Assembly (NCBI RefSeq): GCF_009724685.1
Contig: NZ_WMEF01000003.1
Location: 434,001 to 498,000, forward strand
Length of the DNA stretch: 64,000 nucleotides
Direction of reading: 5' to 3'
Source: Lysinibacillus cavernae
Lineage (GTDB): Bacteria > Bacillota > Bacilli > Bacillales_A > Planococcaceae
Shown here: positions 10,257 through 19,481 of the stretch, one piece after another
Position numbering within the stretch: position 1 is the first letter of the stretch
Layout of the letters: each line of letters opens with the position of its first letter
The notes under the pieces: model-generated
The model's database searches: none
Seen by the model: only the letters and a program-made list of their open reading frames with translations
Told to the model about the DNA's origin: nothing
Program-made: the position numbers and the translations under genes

Positions 10257-10649
10257 TCAGGAGAGAAACCTTTGCCGTTGTGAAGGTGTAGGCAATAGAC
10301 ATTGTTGTTTCTGACCAAATAAACGATAGCGGTGCTTGGCAAATTGTCGATAGAGCGCATTACGGATAAATGGAGGCACAAGGATGAGGACATAGAAGCA
10401 AGGCCACAGCCTATCCAATTTCCTGCATATTTTTAATGCTGCAGCAGATTCAATCGATGCTTTCCCTTGTTCAATGAGAATCACACTATCTATATTCTTT
10501 GGTATATTGTACTGTGCGAGGAGTGCTTGGCCGACATCACTTTGAAGTGATGCAAATTGAAAATAACCAGCTCGATCATGTTTGATAATAAATTGAACAG
10601 TGCTATCACAAAAATTACAGACGCCATCAAATAATATGATTCCACCCAT
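10257..10649 (-). CDS. Thiol-disulfide oxidoreductase DCC family protein
   Basis: 130 aa of the DUF393/DCC family, named for the Asp-x-x-Cys-x-x-Cys motif seen here as DGVCNFC at residues about 8-14. The family is predicted to be thioredoxin-like with redox activity; substrates are unknown. It lies 18 nt past the pheA stop and is probably read through from it. I start at ATG 10649 (AAGGAGG then 7 nt), one codon inside the longest frame. Not part of the B. subtilis gene order here. Confidence 0.8.
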   Translation of the reverse strand: MGGIILFDGVCNFCDSTVQFIIKHDRAGYFQFASLQSDVGQALLAQYNIPKNIDSVILIEQGKASIESAAALKICRKLDRLWPCFYVLILVPPFIRNALYRQFAKHRYRLFGQKQQCLLPTPSQRQRFLS

Positions 10650-10667
10650 CACAATACCTCCTTACAG

Positions 10668-11546
10668 TTATCCCTCGTCAGGTGTTAGATAAGTAAAGTA
10701 TGTACCAAGTGACTTTACCTTGTAACCTAGCGCAGCTAATTCTTCCATTGCTCCACGCATCATCGGTTCTTTTTCATCTGCTAATACATCAATCATAAAG
10801 AAATAATCACCTAATCCTGTTTTAAGTGGGCGTGATTCAATTTTACTTAAATTCAGTTGGCGCCATGCAAAAACAGAAAGCACCTGATGTAAAGCACCTG
10901 AACGATCAGTCGGTAATGTAATCATAAATGTTGTTTTGGCTTGCCCTTCTGATAGCTCTTGTGGCAATCGTTTATTTTGCTTGGACAGCACAAAGAAACG
11001 TGTATGGTTAAAATGAAAATCATGTATATTCGACTCAACTATGTCAAGTCCGTATTTTTCGGCTGCGGCTGCATTTCCGACTGCCGCTATACATTCTTCT
11101 GGATTTTCTGATACATATTTCGCCGCAGCTGCTGTTGAAGTTGTTTGATGTAATGGCACATGACTGAAACGATAAAATAAATATTTGTGACATTGAGCTA
11201 GCGCATGTGGATGGGAATAAACACCTTCGATTGACTGCCAATGATCCTTTTGTGCTTTATTGACCATTAAATGCTGTTGAATTTTAAGCAATAGTTCACC
11301 TGTCACATAAAGTGTTGCCTCATGGAATAAGTAATCTAATGTTAACGTTACAGAACCTTCTAACGCATTTTCTAGCGGTACAACGGCTAGATCTACTTTT
11401 CCCTCTGCTACTGCTTCAATACATTCTGGAATCGTTGCACACGGTACAAGCCACTCATTTGGAAAAGTAGCCTTTGTTGCTAAATATGTAAATGATGCTT
11501 CTGGTCCTAAATAGGCAATTCGATTTTCCCATAGTTGCTTTGTCAT
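10668..11546 (-). CDS. pheA: Prephenate dehydratase
   Basis: 292 aa. It converts prephenate to phenylpyruvate in phenylalanine synthesis. The catalytic domain (residues 1-185) opens with RIAYLGPEASFTYLA and carries the TTSTAAAA and TRFFVL motifs. The C-terminal ACT domain (about 200-280) has GALHQVLSVFAWRQLNLSKIESRP for Phe feedback inhibition. I start at ATG 11546, where AAAGGAGG is properly spaced and homology begins, not at the upstream in-frame ATG. A hairpin just upstream may regulate it. pheB precedes it. Confidence 0.95.
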   Translation of the reverse strand: MTKQLWENRIAYLGPEASFTYLATKATFPNEWLVPCATIPECIEAVAEGKVDLAVVPLENALEGSVTLTLDYLFHEATLYVTGELLLKIQQHLMVNKAQKDHWQSIEGVYSHPHALAQCHKYLFYRFSHVPLHQTTSTAAAAKYVSENPEECIAAVGNAAAAEKYGLDIVESNIHDFHFNHTRFFVLSKQNKRLPQELSEGQAKTTFMITLPTDRSGALHQVLSVFAWRQLNLSKIESRPLKTGLGDYFFMIDVLADEKEPMMRGAMEELAALGYKVKSLGTYFTYLTPDEG

Positions 11547-11571
11547 TGCAAATACCTCCTTTATGCACAAT

Positions 11572-11619
11572 AAGGAGCAGTCCCTCGTGTTAGTTCACTG
11601 TTGGGACAGCTCCTTTTTT
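11572..11619. terminator. Hairpin between pheB and pheA
   Basis: Stem AAGGAGCAGTCCC / GGGACAGCTCCTT with one mismatch and an 18-nt loop. The T run is on the plus strand, where no gene reads toward it. On the minus strand it lies in the pheA leader. It could be a terminator for antisense reads or a leader structure. Confidence 0.5.
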
Positions 11620-11712
11620 GAGCTTTGTTACCGCATTCATACCCATTGGGCCTATGAAACACGATGATTGTCATTTTTGTCAAAAATTAAAGGATTGAAC
11701 ACTACGCTGTGA

Positions 11713-12168
11713 CTATAACGCACCCGAACTAATTACTTCCGCTGATTCTACAAAATCTAAGCGCTTTAATTGCTGGATGAGGTCATCAAGATCACACGTC
11801 ATGCTTGTTACATCTAATGATAATGTGACATTGGCACGTCCCTGAATAGGGATTGTTTGATGAATCGTCAATACATTACAATGTGTAATGGTCACAGTTT
11901 CTAAAAGCTTAGCAAGTGTTCCTTTTCTGTCTTGAAGCTGTAAAAAGACTGTTAAAATGCGTTCCTGCACAATTGAATGAAAAGGAAATACAGCATCACG
12001 ATATTTGTAAAACGCACTTCGCGATAAATCCACCTGCTTTACCGCATCCCAAATGGAAGATACTGAACCACTTGATAGTAAGTGTTTCGCTTCCAAAGTT
12101 TTTTGCATTGCATCCGTTAAAACATCCTCACGAACTAAATAATATCGCTGATTCGCAACATTCTTCAT
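11713..12168 (-). CDS. pheB: ACT domain protein PheB
   Basis: 151 aa, close to the 147 aa of B. subtilis PheB. The N-terminus (QRYYLVREDVLTDAMQKTLE) and the helical SVSSIWDAVKQVDLSRSAFYKY region match the family, and a C-terminal ACT domain (about 70-148) would bind an amino acid. It was once called a chorismate mutase, but such activity is not established and no catalytic set is visible. Start at ATG 12168 after AGGGGGAAGCGT. It follows obg by 24 nt and precedes pheA, as in B. subtilis. Confidence 0.9.
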   Translation of the reverse strand: MKNVANQRYYLVREDVLTDAMQKTLEAKHLLSSGSVSSIWDAVKQVDLSRSAFYKYRDAVFPFHSIVQERILTVFLQLQDRKGTLAKLLETVTITHCNVLTIHQTIPIQGRANVTLSLDVTSMTCDLDDLIQQLKRLDFVESAEVISSGAL

Positions 12169-12192
12169 ACGCTTCCCCCTAAAACTCATGTC

Positions 12193-13482
12193 TTAATCGA
12201 CAAATTCAAATTCAAACTCTTGTAGACGTACTGTATCGCCATCCTGCGCTCCACGTTCACGGAGAGCCTCGTCCACGCCCATAGCACGCAATTGACGAGC
12301 GAAACGACGAATACCATCCTCACGGCTAAAGTCTGTCATTTTAAATAGGCGTTCAATTGCATAACCACTAATGATAAATGTACCATCATCATCACGAGTA
12401 ATTTCAAATTCTTCGCCTTTCGCTTCATGTTTGTACATTACTGTTGCGTCTGATTGCTCCTCTACATCATCATATAGAAGGAATTCAGGTGTTACTTCTA
12501 GTAAATCAGCAATGGCAAACAGTAACTCTTTTAAACCTTGGCGTGAAACTGCAGAAATCGGGAAAATCTGTATATCTTCTCCCACTTTTTTGCGGAATTC
12601 CTCTAAGTTTTCTTGTGCATCTGGCATATCCATTTTATTAGCTACAATAATTTGTGGTCGCTCTGTTAAACGAAGATTATATTGTTTTAACTCTTCATTA
12701 ATTGTTAAATAATCTTCGTATGGATCACGGCCTTCCATTCCTGACATATCAATGACATGGACGATAACGCGTGTACGTTCAATATGTCGTAAAAACTGAT
12801 GACCTAATCCTACCCCTTCATGAGCCCCTTCAATAAGCCCAGGTAAATCCGCCATTGCAAAACTACGATGGTCATCCGTTTCAATCATCCCTAAATTCGG
12901 CACGATTGTTGTAAAATGATAAGCACCAATTTTTGGCTTGGCAGCAGAAACAACAGATAATAGCGTCGATTTACCAACACTTGGGAAACCTACTAACCCT
13001 ACATCTGCTAAAACTTTTAACTCTAATATAACATTTAAATCTTGTCCTGGCTCACCTTTTTCAGAAAGTTCTGGCGCTGGGTTTGCTGGAGTGGCAAAAC
13101 GAGAATTTCCTCGTCCACCTCGGCCTGCTTTCGCAATAACTGCTCTTTGACCATGTTCTACTAAGTCGGCAATAACTGCATTTGTTTCTTCATTCATCAC
13201 CACTGTGCCTGGTGGTACTTTAACAATTAAATCCTCCGCATTTTTACCATGCATGCCTTTACTCATACCATGCTCACCACGAGGTGCTTTAAAATGGCGT
13301 TTATAGCGGAAATCCATTAACGTACGTAAACCCTCTTCTACTTCAAATACTACGTTACCTCCATGTCCGCCATCTCCACCAGCTGGACCACCATTTGGTA
13401 CATATTTTTCTCGGCGGAAGGCAACCATCCCGTCGCCACCGTCGCCACCTTTTACATAAATCTTCACGTGATCGACAAACAT
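12193..13482 (-). CDS. obg: GTPase Obg/CgtA
   Basis: 429 aa, three domains: the glycine-rich Obg fold (residues 1-158), the G domain ([10 protein letters not shown]-loop near 165, TTIVPNLG switch [10 protein letters not shown] switch II, NKMD near 283), and the C-terminal OCT domain from about 345. Obg binds the 50S subunit, is essential in B. subtilis, and affects ribosome assembly, stress response and the sporulation decision. It lies directly after spo0B, whose phosphorelay role makes the pairing notable, and 5 nt separate them. Confidence 0.97.
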   Translation of the reverse strand: MFVDHVKIYVKGGDGGDGMVAFRREKYVPNGGPAGGDGGHGGNVVFEVEEGLRTLMDFRYKRHFKAPRGEHGMSKGMHGKNAEDLIVKVPPGTVVMNEETNAVIADLVEHGQRAVIAKAGRGGRGNSRFATPANPAPELSEKGEPGQDLNVILELKVLADVGLVGFPSVGKSTLLSVVSAAKPKIGAYHFTTIVPNLGMIETDDHRSFAMADLPGLIEGAHEGVGLGHQFLRHIERTRVIVHVIDMSGMEGRDPYEDYLTINEELKQYNLRLTERPQIIVANKMDMPDAQENLEEFRKKVGEDIQIFPISAVSRQGLKELLFAIADLLEVTPEFLLYDDVEEQSDATVMYKHEAKGEEFEITRDDDGTFIISGYAIERLFKMTDFSREDGIRRFARQLRAMGVDEALRERGAQDGDTVRLQEFEFEFVD

Positions 13483-13487
13483 TTAGT

Positions 13488-14015
13488 TCACTCCCTATTT
13501 GCACTCAAGACATATTGCCAGCATGTATTCGTCTGCTCAATTGTTTGAATGTCGAATTGTTTCAAACCTTTTTCGGTGAATGCATCAGCACTCCATAACC
13601 CATTTAGCGTGAATGTCACGGCAAATGTATGATCGTCAACACGTACATCAAGCGTTAGGACCTGCTCTGTAAATGGATCTAATGTATCATAAACATGCAT
13701 AACTGTTTTGTTTAAATAATCTACAATTTCCTGATCAATATCGTGGATCATAGGCTTCTTTATCTCACAGCTTAGTTTCCATTCTAATGATGGATAACGC
13801 CATCCTGCTGTTTGTAACCATTCAATTGTTTGTGGTAGTTGTAGTCGATTGAGAATAGAAAACACTCGTAATTGTTCTGAATAATGTTGAATAAGTTTCT
13901 TTGATTCATCAATTCTACCTAAATCTAAATTCATGCGAATCAGTTGCAGTTGATTCACATAATCATGATTTGCAAAACGTAATACTTCACTAATGGTTAG
14001 TGATTGATTGTTCAT
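13488..14015 (-). CDS. spo0B: Sporulation initiation phosphotransferase Spo0B
   Basis: 175 aa. Spo0B passes phosphate from Spo0F to Spo0A in the sporulation phosphorelay. The phospho-acceptor helix is visible as FANHDYVNQLQLIRMNL (His near residue 17), matching the HD-x-x-N-x-LQLI pattern of B. subtilis. The C-terminal part is a degenerate kinase-like domain without ATP-binding boxes, as expected. Start at ATG 14015 after TTGGAG; an in-frame GTG overlaps that site. It is followed by obg and lies downstream of the rplU-prp-rpmA unit's terminator. Confidence 0.88.
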   Translation of the reverse strand: MNNQSLTISEVLRFANHDYVNQLQLIRMNLDLGRIDESKKLIQHYSEQLRVFSILNRLQLPQTIEWLQTAGWRYPSLEWKLSCEIKKPMIHDIDQEIVDYLNKTVMHVYDTLDPFTEQVLTLDVRVDDHTFAVTFTLNGLWSADAFTEKGLKQFDIQTIEQTNTCWQYVLSANRE

Positions 14016-14090
14016 CCCATTCACTCCAATAAAGTTATCCTTACTAGTATAACAAGTTTTGCTCTATTTTTCCCTTAATTCTTTAATCAA

Positions 14091-14108
14091 TTATGCCGAG
14101 GCGTAATT
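14091..14108 (-). repeat. Short dispersed repeat copy (AATTACGCCTCGGCATAA)
   Basis: This 18-base motif, read on the minus strand, recurs at 20992-21009 and in decayed form at 49198-49215, always between genes. Confidence 0.5.
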
Positions 14109-14117
14109 AATTTAGCC

Positions 14118-14146
14118 AAAAAAAGGACTGCAATAAATGCAGTCCT
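14118..14146 (-). terminator. Terminator of the rplU-prp-rpmA operon
   Basis: Stem AGGACTGC / GCAGTCCT, 7-nt loop, followed on the minus strand by seven T, 26 nt after the rpmA stop. Confidence 0.85.
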
Positions 14147-14171
14147 CCGCTTTATGTTATCTTATAAAAGA

Positions 14172-14471
14172 TTAAGCTTCTTGTGTTGTTGGGTATACAG
14201 ATACTTGTTTGCGATCGCGACCTAAGCGTTCGAATTTAACAACGCCGTCAACTTTAGCAAATAGTGTATCGTCACCACCGCGACCTACGTTTGTACCAGG
14301 GTAAATTTTTGTACCGCGTTGACGGTAAAGAATTGAACCACCAGTTACGAATTGGCCATCAGCACGTTTAGCACCAAGACGTTTAGACTCTGAGTCACGT
14401 CCGTTTTTTGTAGAACCTACCCCTTTTTTCGATGCAAAAAGTTGAAGATCTAATGCTAATAATAATTTCAT
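14172..14471 (-). CDS. rpmA: 50S ribosomal protein L27
   Basis: 99 aa. L27 reaches the peptidyl-transferase centre. The Firmicute N-terminal extension ends in LQLFASKKG near residue 13, the sequence the protease Prp cuts between F and A so that mature L27 starts [15 protein letters not shown]. The extension is a few residues longer than the nine of S. aureus. GGAGGTGGAACTCG precedes the ATG. The start overlaps the prp stop by 4 nt (ATGA), which suggests translational coupling. Confidence 0.97.
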   Translation of the reverse strand: MKLLLALDLQLFASKKGVGSTKNGRDSESKRLGAKRADGQFVTGGSILYRQRGTKIYPGTNVGRGGDDTLFAKVDGVVKFERLGRDRKQVSVYPTTQEA

Positions 14472-14824
14472 CGAGTTCCACCTCCTACTTGGTTGTAGTT
14501 GATTTGGATGTATTGTCCATAATTTTGCACCATAGAATACACTTGGGCAGTCATTACTTGGACAATTAACTGTAGTTTTGCATCTACCTCAGGCTCTAAA
14601 TCTGATGGTAAATCTACCTTAAGATAGCCTCCACCTTCAGCAGCTTGTTCGATTTCTGGTTGAATTTGTAATAATGCATAGATAGCATTTACTGTACCAA
14701 TGGCAATAGTAGATGCTCCAGCACATACTAAATCTTTACCAGATTCATCGTAACCAGCATGTCCTGAATATTCGAATGCTGACACATGTCTATTTTCATC
14801 GTGATGAATCGTAACTTGTATCAT
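14468..14824 (-). CDS. prp: Ribosomal-processing cysteine protease Prp
   Basis: 118 aa (B. subtilis YsxB). Prp removes the N-terminal extension of L27. The catalytic pair is visible: His in YSGHAGYDE near residue 22 and Cys in DLVCAGAS near residue 34. It lies between rplU and rpmA and overlaps rpmA by 4 nt, so the protease and its substrate are made together. Confidence 0.93.
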   Translation of the reverse strand: MIQVTIHHDENRHVSAFEYSGHAGYDESGKDLVCAGASTIAIGTVNAIYALLQIQPEIEQAAEGGGYLKVDLPSDLEPEVDAKLQLIVQVMTAQVYSMVQNYGQYIQINYNQVGGGTR

Positions 14825-14840
14825 TCGCTACACCTCACAA

Positions 14841-15149
14841 TTAAGCGTTGATTGCTTCAACAACTAATTTTGTGTAAGGTTGACGGTGACCTTGTTTACG
14901 ACGGTAGTTCTTTTTAGCTTTCAATTTGAAAACAACGATTTTTTTCGCACGGCCTTCTTTAACAACTTTAGCTGTTACAGTAGCGCCATCTACGAATGGA
15001 GCTCCAACTTTAACGTTTTCGCCACCTACGAATAAAACTTTATCAAAAGTTACAACCTCGTCAGCTTCTACACCTAATTTTTCAACATAGATTTCTTGAC
15101 CAGCTTCTACTTTGATTTGTTTACCACCAGTTTCAATAATTGCGTACAT
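14841..15149 (-). CDS. rplU: 50S ribosomal protein L21
   Basis: 102 aa. Contains the family C-terminal signature [15 protein letters not shown] and binds 23S rRNA. First gene of the rplU-prp-rpmA operon, with AGAGGAGGTGCAGTAAA before the ATG and a structured leader upstream. Confidence 0.98.
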
Positions 15150-15154
15150 TTTAC

Positions 15155-15262
15155 TGCACCTCCTCTTAGACTCAGACTCGCCTGTTTAATAAGGTGATCT
15201 TATTAGATACTTAAACCTTCCCAGAGCGGTTGTAGTAGCACGGGTGCTACAAACAATAACAT
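15155..15262 (-). promoter_or_regulatory. L21 leader RNA
   Basis: Between the rplU promoter and the rplU start is a folded leader with a strong hairpin, GTAGCACCCGTGCTAC, and a second paired segment (AATAAGATCACCTTATT). Leaders at this place in Bacilli are thought to allow feedback control of the operon by ribosomal protein. Assigned by position and hairpins, not by a covariance search. Confidence 0.7.
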
Positions 15263-15266
15263 TAAA

Positions 15267-15295
15267 ATATTACCACACCGTTTTTTTTAAGTCAA
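15267..15295 (-). promoter_or_regulatory. Sigma-A type promoter of rplU operon
   Basis: -35 TTGACT (15295-15290) and -10 TAATAT (15272-15267) with a 17-nt spacer. It overlaps the last codons of spoIVFB. Confidence 0.6.
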
Positions 15296-15898
15296 TCTAT
15301 TCATAACATATTTTTCAAAAGCTATTCGATATTTTCGATAACGCCATTCTTTCAATGCTTGAAGCCAAATAAATAAATTAATGATTGCTAAAAAAATAGA
15401 TTGCGGTAAAAAATTGAAAGTGACGAGCAATAGTATAGTGGCAATGATGAAGGACAGCCAATAATAAATCTCGATCACTTGCGCTCTCGGATAGTTTAAA
15501 AATAACCAGGCTAAAAATATCCTTCCACCATCTAACGGTATGATGGGCACTATATTTACAGCCAGTAACACTAGTTGTACACTAATAAGCTTAGTGGACA
15601 GTAGTCCAGGCATAAAAAAAGCGAGGCCAATCCCAATAGTGGTAGCGATTGGTCCTCCTAATGCAATCCATAGGAGTGACGACGCTTGCACAACCGCTGG
15701 ATTTTCAAATTGAATTTCTCCCCCATATGGCGTAATAACGCATGATTTCACCTTTACTCCACACAGTACTGCAGCTACTAAGTGACCTACCTCGTGCCAC
15801 AATAGTGAAAATAAAATGATGGCATAATAAGCTAATTGTCCACTGAAAATCATGACAAATACAAGAGGGATGCACAGAAGATGTAATTTAATCCTCAT
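15287..15898 (-). CDS. spoIVFB: Intramembrane metalloprotease SpoIVFB
   Basis: 203 aa, site-2-protease family. It cuts pro-sigma-K in the mother cell outer forespore membrane. Zinc ligands are seen in LLWHEVGHLV (HExxH, residues about 35-39) and in NIVPIIPLDGGR (the N-x-x-P-x-x-x-LDGG ligand, near residue 128). Five to six hydrophobic segments. Start at ATG 15898 after TGGAG; it overlaps the end of spoIVFA by 11 nt, which fits coupled synthesis of protease and regulator. Confidence 0.92.
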   Translation of the reverse strand: MRIKLHLLCIPLVFVMIFSGQLAYYAIILFSLLWHEVGHLVAAVLCGVKVKSCVITPYGGEIQFENPAVVQASSLLWIALGGPIATTIGIGLAFFMPGLLSTKLISVQLVLLAVNIVPIIPLDGGRIFLAWLFLNYPRAQVIEIYYWLSFIIATILLLVTFNFLPQSIFLAIINLFIWLQALKEWRYRKYRIAFEKYVMNRLT

Positions 15899-16442
15899 TG
15901 GTCTCCATCGTTTCAAGCCATTGTACGATTTGCTCTAAATCATAATGAGTATCTCCATTTTCAATGGACATATAAAGTTGACCAGCTTCTTTCATGCCAA
16001 TTAAATCATTTGCTTGAATTGAAGTATAAGGTAGCTGAGCTAAGCTATCCAACATACCATACGATACGGTTGTACCATCCTCATAACTGATGGTCATGGT
16101 CTTACCCGTATACTTTGTATGGCCAGTAAAAACAACTAACCCATTTTGACCAGCATAAATCGGTAAACCAACATCATACTGCAATAAGTAGCCTTCTTTA
16201 AAAACTTGAGCATTAGCAAAAGTTAAAAGATCTGCTTGCCCTACATCACTCGATACCATGATAGTCTCTTTTTCTTTTTCAAACCAACTTTGTCCGAGCT
16301 CACTTAAATACGTTAAATCTGCAGAGGTTGTCACAAGCTTTCGAACAGGCGTATCCACTACGCCTTGATCCTCTAAACGAATTACAAGCATGATCGCTGC
16401 CACAAGTAGTATCGTGACGAACCATTTCCATTTTTTAAACAA
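15888..16442 (-). CDS. spoIVFA: Stage IV sporulation protein FA
   Basis: 184 aa. One membrane helix at residues 5-21, then an extracytoplasmic part ending in an M23/LytM-like fold (IYAGQNGLVVFTGHTKYTG, EDGTTVSYGMLDSL) that lacks the catalytic His/Asp set. SpoIVFA holds SpoIVFB inactive until SpoIVB cuts it. It is shorter than the 264-aa B. subtilis protein; the missing part is mostly N-terminal. The start is TTG 16442 after AAAGGATGAGAGC. Confidence 0.85.
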   Translation of the reverse strand: MFKKWKWFVTILLVAAIMLVIRLEDQGVVDTPVRKLVTTSADLTYLSELGQSWFEKEKETIMVSSDVGQADLLTFANAQVFKEGYLLQYDVGLPIYAGQNGLVVFTGHTKYTGKTMTISYEDGTTVSYGMLDSLAQLPYTSIQANDLIGMKEAGQLYMSIENGDTHYDLEQIVQWLETMETNED

Positions 16443-16494
16443 GCTCTCATCCTTTTTTCCACACTATATGAGATTGCATGTCCAAACATGCACA

Positions 16495-16532
16495 AGAAAA
16501 AACCTTCTCGTACAATTGCACGAAAAGGTTTT
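16495..16532 (-). terminator. Terminator after minD
   Basis: AACCTT / AAGGTT arms with a further CGTGCAATTGTACG palindrome inside and a T run on the minus strand. It overlaps the end of the minD region. Confidence 0.7.
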
Positions 16533-16535
16533 AAT

Positions 16536-17333
16536 TTATCTTGAGAATAACGCTTTAAGTTTTGAAAACATACCTCTTTGTTCGTCTTGAATAGCCATCA
16601 GTGGCACCGACTCACCAAGAATACGACGCGCAATATTTCGATAGCCTAATGATGCTTTATTGGAAGGATCCATGACGATTGGTTCACCTTTATTGGAAGA
16701 TGAGATGACGCCTTCACTATCTACAATAATCCCTAATAGATCAATAGATAGATGGGTAGTGATTTCATTCACATCCAATGTGTCACCGCTTTTCATCATA
16801 TGTTGTCGAATACGATTAATGATGAGTTTAGGTGCTGTAATCTCTTCCTGCTCAAGTAAGCCGATAATACGATCTGCATCACGAACAGCTGAAATTTCAG
16901 GTGTTGTCACAACAATCGCATGATCTGCACCAGCTACAGCATTACGATAGCCTTGTTCAATACCAGCAGGGCAATCAATTAATACATAATCATAATCCCT
17001 TTTCAATTCCTCTACTAAGCTCTTCATTTGCTCAGGGGTAACAGCGTTTTTGTCTGTTGTTTGAGCAGCAGGTAATAAAAATAGTTTCTCATCTACGCGC
17101 TTATCCTTAATCAATGCTTGATGGATTTTACAGCGTCCTTCCACCACATCAACTAGGTCATAAATGATACGATTTTCTAGGCCTAAAATTACATCTAAAT
17201 TACGCAGGCCTATATCTGTATCAACTAAACATATTTTTTTACCTTGTAGAGCCAATGCAGTCCCAAGGTTAGCCGTTGTCGTTGTTTTACCGACACCGCC
17301 TTTACCTGAAGTTATGACGATCGCTTCTCCCAC
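16536..17333 (-). CDS. minD: Septum site-determining ATPase MinD
   Basis: 265 aa. MinD is a membrane-bound deviant-Walker ATPase that carries MinC to block polar septation. GKGGVGKTT near residue 10 is the deviant Walker A, DTDIGLRNLD near 38 and DCPAG near 120 complete the site, and the C-terminal amphipathic membrane-targeting helix is FSKLKALFSR. I start at GTG 17333 (GGAGG, 8-nt spacing), where homology begins. It is one base from the minC stop. Confidence 0.97.
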   Translation of the reverse strand: MGEAIVITSGKGGVGKTTTTANLGTALALQGKKICLVDTDIGLRNLDVILGLENRIIYDLVDVVEGRCKIHQALIKDKRVDEKLFLLPAAQTTDKNAVTPEQMKSLVEELKRDYDYVLIDCPAGIEQGYRNAVAGADHAIVVTTPEISAVRDADRIIGLLEQEEITAPKLIINRIRQHMMKSGDTLDVNEITTHLSIDLLGIIVDSEGVISSSNKGEPIVMDPSNKASLGYRNIARRILGESVPLMAIQDEQRGMFSKLKALFSR

Positions 17334-17334
17334 A

Positions 17335-18003
17335 CTAGCTTCCTCCCTTAGACACATTTAACAATGGTCGAATATTTTTTAAGGCATGAATTTGATCGTA
17401 CGTAATGCGTCCATCGTAGCCAATAAATGCACAAGTCATTTCTGCTTGATTAACCGCTTTTACATGTTCATCCGACATTGCTTGAACTTGATCGGCAATC
17501 ATGATATGGGTGGCTTCAAATCTAGATGCTGCAATGATTGCTTCTTTATTGCCTTGCACACCAGCATGTACAATCCCTTTGAGTCTGCCTAGGATATATA
17601 CATTACCACCAGCCTCTACACGACCGTTTGGATTTACATTTCCTACGATGATAATGTCACCTGACGAACGTAAAACTTGTCCTGACCTGACCACACCTAT
17701 ATATGTATCTTGTTGGCTTTCAATCATTTTCTGGTTGCTTTCATGGATAGTCAGTACTTCACTTTGCACCTTCGATACAAAAAGTTGCTCGGTTTCTTCT
17801 ACAATTTTTATAAGTTCATTCATCTGTTCTTCGGTACAGTATCGATAGCCTAAGTATAATTGTACATCTACTTTTCCATCGATACCGCCCTCTAGAACCT
17901 TTTTCTTTAACTCTTCTACTAATTCACCGTATGAACATTGATCGTCTAGACGCAGTACAAAACCGTCCTTCGTTCCCTTCATATTAACTAACTGTTTTTT
18001 CAT
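17335..18003 (-). CDS. minC: Septum site-determining protein MinC
   Basis: 222 aa. The N-terminal domain (1-100) antagonises FtsZ. The C-terminal right-handed beta-helix (about 105-205) binds MinD and shows the glycine-rich rungs VRSGQVLRSSGDIIIVGNVNP and AGGNVYILGRLKGIVHAG (seen in part). It precedes minD and follows mreD in the mreBCD-minCD order of B. subtilis. Confidence 0.95.
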   Translation of the reverse strand: MKKQLVNMKGTKDGFVLRLDDQCSYGELVEELKKKVLEGGIDGKVDVQLYLGYRYCTEEQMNELIKIVEETEQLFVSKVQSEVLTIHESNQKMIESQQDTYIGVVRSGQVLRSSGDIIIVGNVNPNGRVEAGGNVYILGRLKGIVHAGVQGNKEAIIAASRFEATHIMIADQVQAMSDEHVKAVNQAEMTCAFIGYDGRITYDQIHALKNIRPLLNVSKGGS

Positions 18004-18030
18004 GAATGCCTCACCTCACGTTGTTCTTTG

Positions 18031-18555
18031 TTAAGAAACTTCACGTGCTCTCTGTAAGACACGCGCATTAATTAAATATTTGAAGGCCCAACCAAGAATC
18101 ATTAAAAATAAAGCATTCGCAATGATTGTTGGTAGTAGTCGTGAACGTAAGAAATCCGCTAAAGGTATTGCTGTAAAATCGATTAGGAAAAAGAATTGAT
18201 AGAGTATAAATTCTAAAATAGCTACTAGAATAACTGAAATTGTCGTTGTTACGACTAAGTGCTGATGTATAACTTTCACGATAGACCCTGCTAAAAAACA
18301 AATAAGTGGATAAAGTACTGAGTATAATCCAATAATATCAATGTAAAACACATCATACAAGACACCAAAAAAAAGTCCATACATTACCGCACGTTGACGG
18401 CTGTAATAGATGGATATAAAGATTAAATATAAGATTAAAAAACGTGGTACCAGATAATAGACTTCCCCTTTTATTTCAATCGGGGAAAGCATAGCAAACT
18501 CTGGTTCTAATAAGAATAGTAAAACCGCCACAGAGGGGATGAGAAATCGAACCAT
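18031..18555 (-). CDS. mreD: Rod shape-determining protein MreD
   Basis: 174 aa, almost entirely hydrophobic, with five to six membrane helices. MreD joins MreC in the elongasome. Its ATG overlaps the mreC stop (TGATG), with GGAGG seven bases upstream. Sequence conservation in this family is weak, so assignment leans on topology and place. Confidence 0.92.
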   Translation of the reverse strand: MVRFLIPSVAVLLFLLEPEFAMLSPIEIKGEVYYLVPRFLILYLIFISIYYSRQRAVMYGLFFGVLYDVFYIDIIGLYSVLYPLICFLAGSIVKVIHQHLVVTTTISVILVAILEFILYQFFFLIDFTAIPLADFLRSRLLPTIIANALFLMILGWAFKYLINARVLQRAREVS

Positions 18556-19469
18556 CACTCCGCCTCCTCTTCACTCGCCTCTTGCGGATTCGATAAATCC
18601 TCATTCGTTGCGTTGCCATCTGAGCCGTCAATTACTGTAGACGTACGCTTTGCAATGACAACATGCTCTAAAATTGAAAAATCAGCAGATGGTTTGACAT
18701 AAGCCATTTTTGTTAAGCCATGATCATCCGTACTAACCTCTGTAATTTCTCCAATTGGGACTCCCTTAGGGAAAATGCCACCAAGACCTGAAGAAACTAC
18801 CTGCTCGCCTTCTTTAACCTTCGAGCTGGAATCGATTCGCTTCATAATGAGTTCATTACGTTCTTCATCAAAGCCCTCGATTAAACCGTATGCTTCTTTT
18901 TCTCCTAACACCATCGCAGACACACGATAGTTTGGATTATTTGTATATAAAAGCTCTACTTCAGATGTGAAAGGTGTTACTAGTGTAATTTTACCGACTA
19001 GCCCTTTCGCGGTCATAACTGCCATGTTTTTTTGAACACCATGAGAAGACCCTTTGTCTAAAATGATTTTCTCTTCCCACTGGTCAGGATTTCTAGCAAT
19101 CACTGTTGCATGAATTGGATTATATGTCTTCAAGCTCTCCGTTTTATTTAATAGCTCTCGGAGTTTGTTATTCTCTGATTTTAAATCCGTAGCCTCAGCT
19201 TGTACAACTGCAAAATCTTCTAAGCGTGCTTTTAAACGTTTATTTTCTTCGTACGTGTTTAAGAGGGAGTCAATACTATTAAAAATACCATTAACATAAT
19301 TCGCCGGCTTCGCAACAAGCGATTGTGCGACGCCGACAGTATCTTTAATAATTTGCTCTGGTAAAGTTGCATTCGTCCGATCACGTAATGAGAAGCCAAT
19401 CAATGCCACAAGAAAAACCATGCTTACGAGCAGCAAAATTATTTTCTTATTGAAAAAAAAGTGTGGCAT
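18555..19469 (-). CDS. mreC: Rod shape-determining protein MreC
   Basis: 304 aa. Short cytoplasmic tail, one membrane helix (residues about 9-27), a coiled coil (about 65-110, ENKRLKARLEDFAVVQAEAT...), then the periplasmic-facing double beta-barrel domain (VIARNPDQWEEKIILDKGSSHGV ...). It scaffolds the lateral wall machinery with MreB and MreD. The tail after residue 280 is acidic and probably disordered. AGGAGGTTTAGCA precedes the ATG. Confidence 0.96.
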   Translation of the reverse strand: MPHFFFNKKIILLLVSMVFLVALIGFSLRDRTNATLPEQIIKDTVGVAQSLVAKPANYVNGIFNSIDSLLNTYEENKRLKARLEDFAVVQAEATDLKSENNKLRELLNKTESLKTYNPIHATVIARNPDQWEEKIILDKGSSHGVQKNMAVMTAKGLVGKITLVTPFTSEVELLYTNNPNYRVSAMVLGEKEAYGLIEGFDEERNELIMKRIDSSSKVKEGEQVVSSGLGGIFPKGVPIGEITEVSTDDHGLTKMAYVKPSADFSILEHVVIAKRTSTVIDGSDGNATNEDLSNPQEASEEEAE

Positions 19470-19481
19470 TGCTAAACCTCC

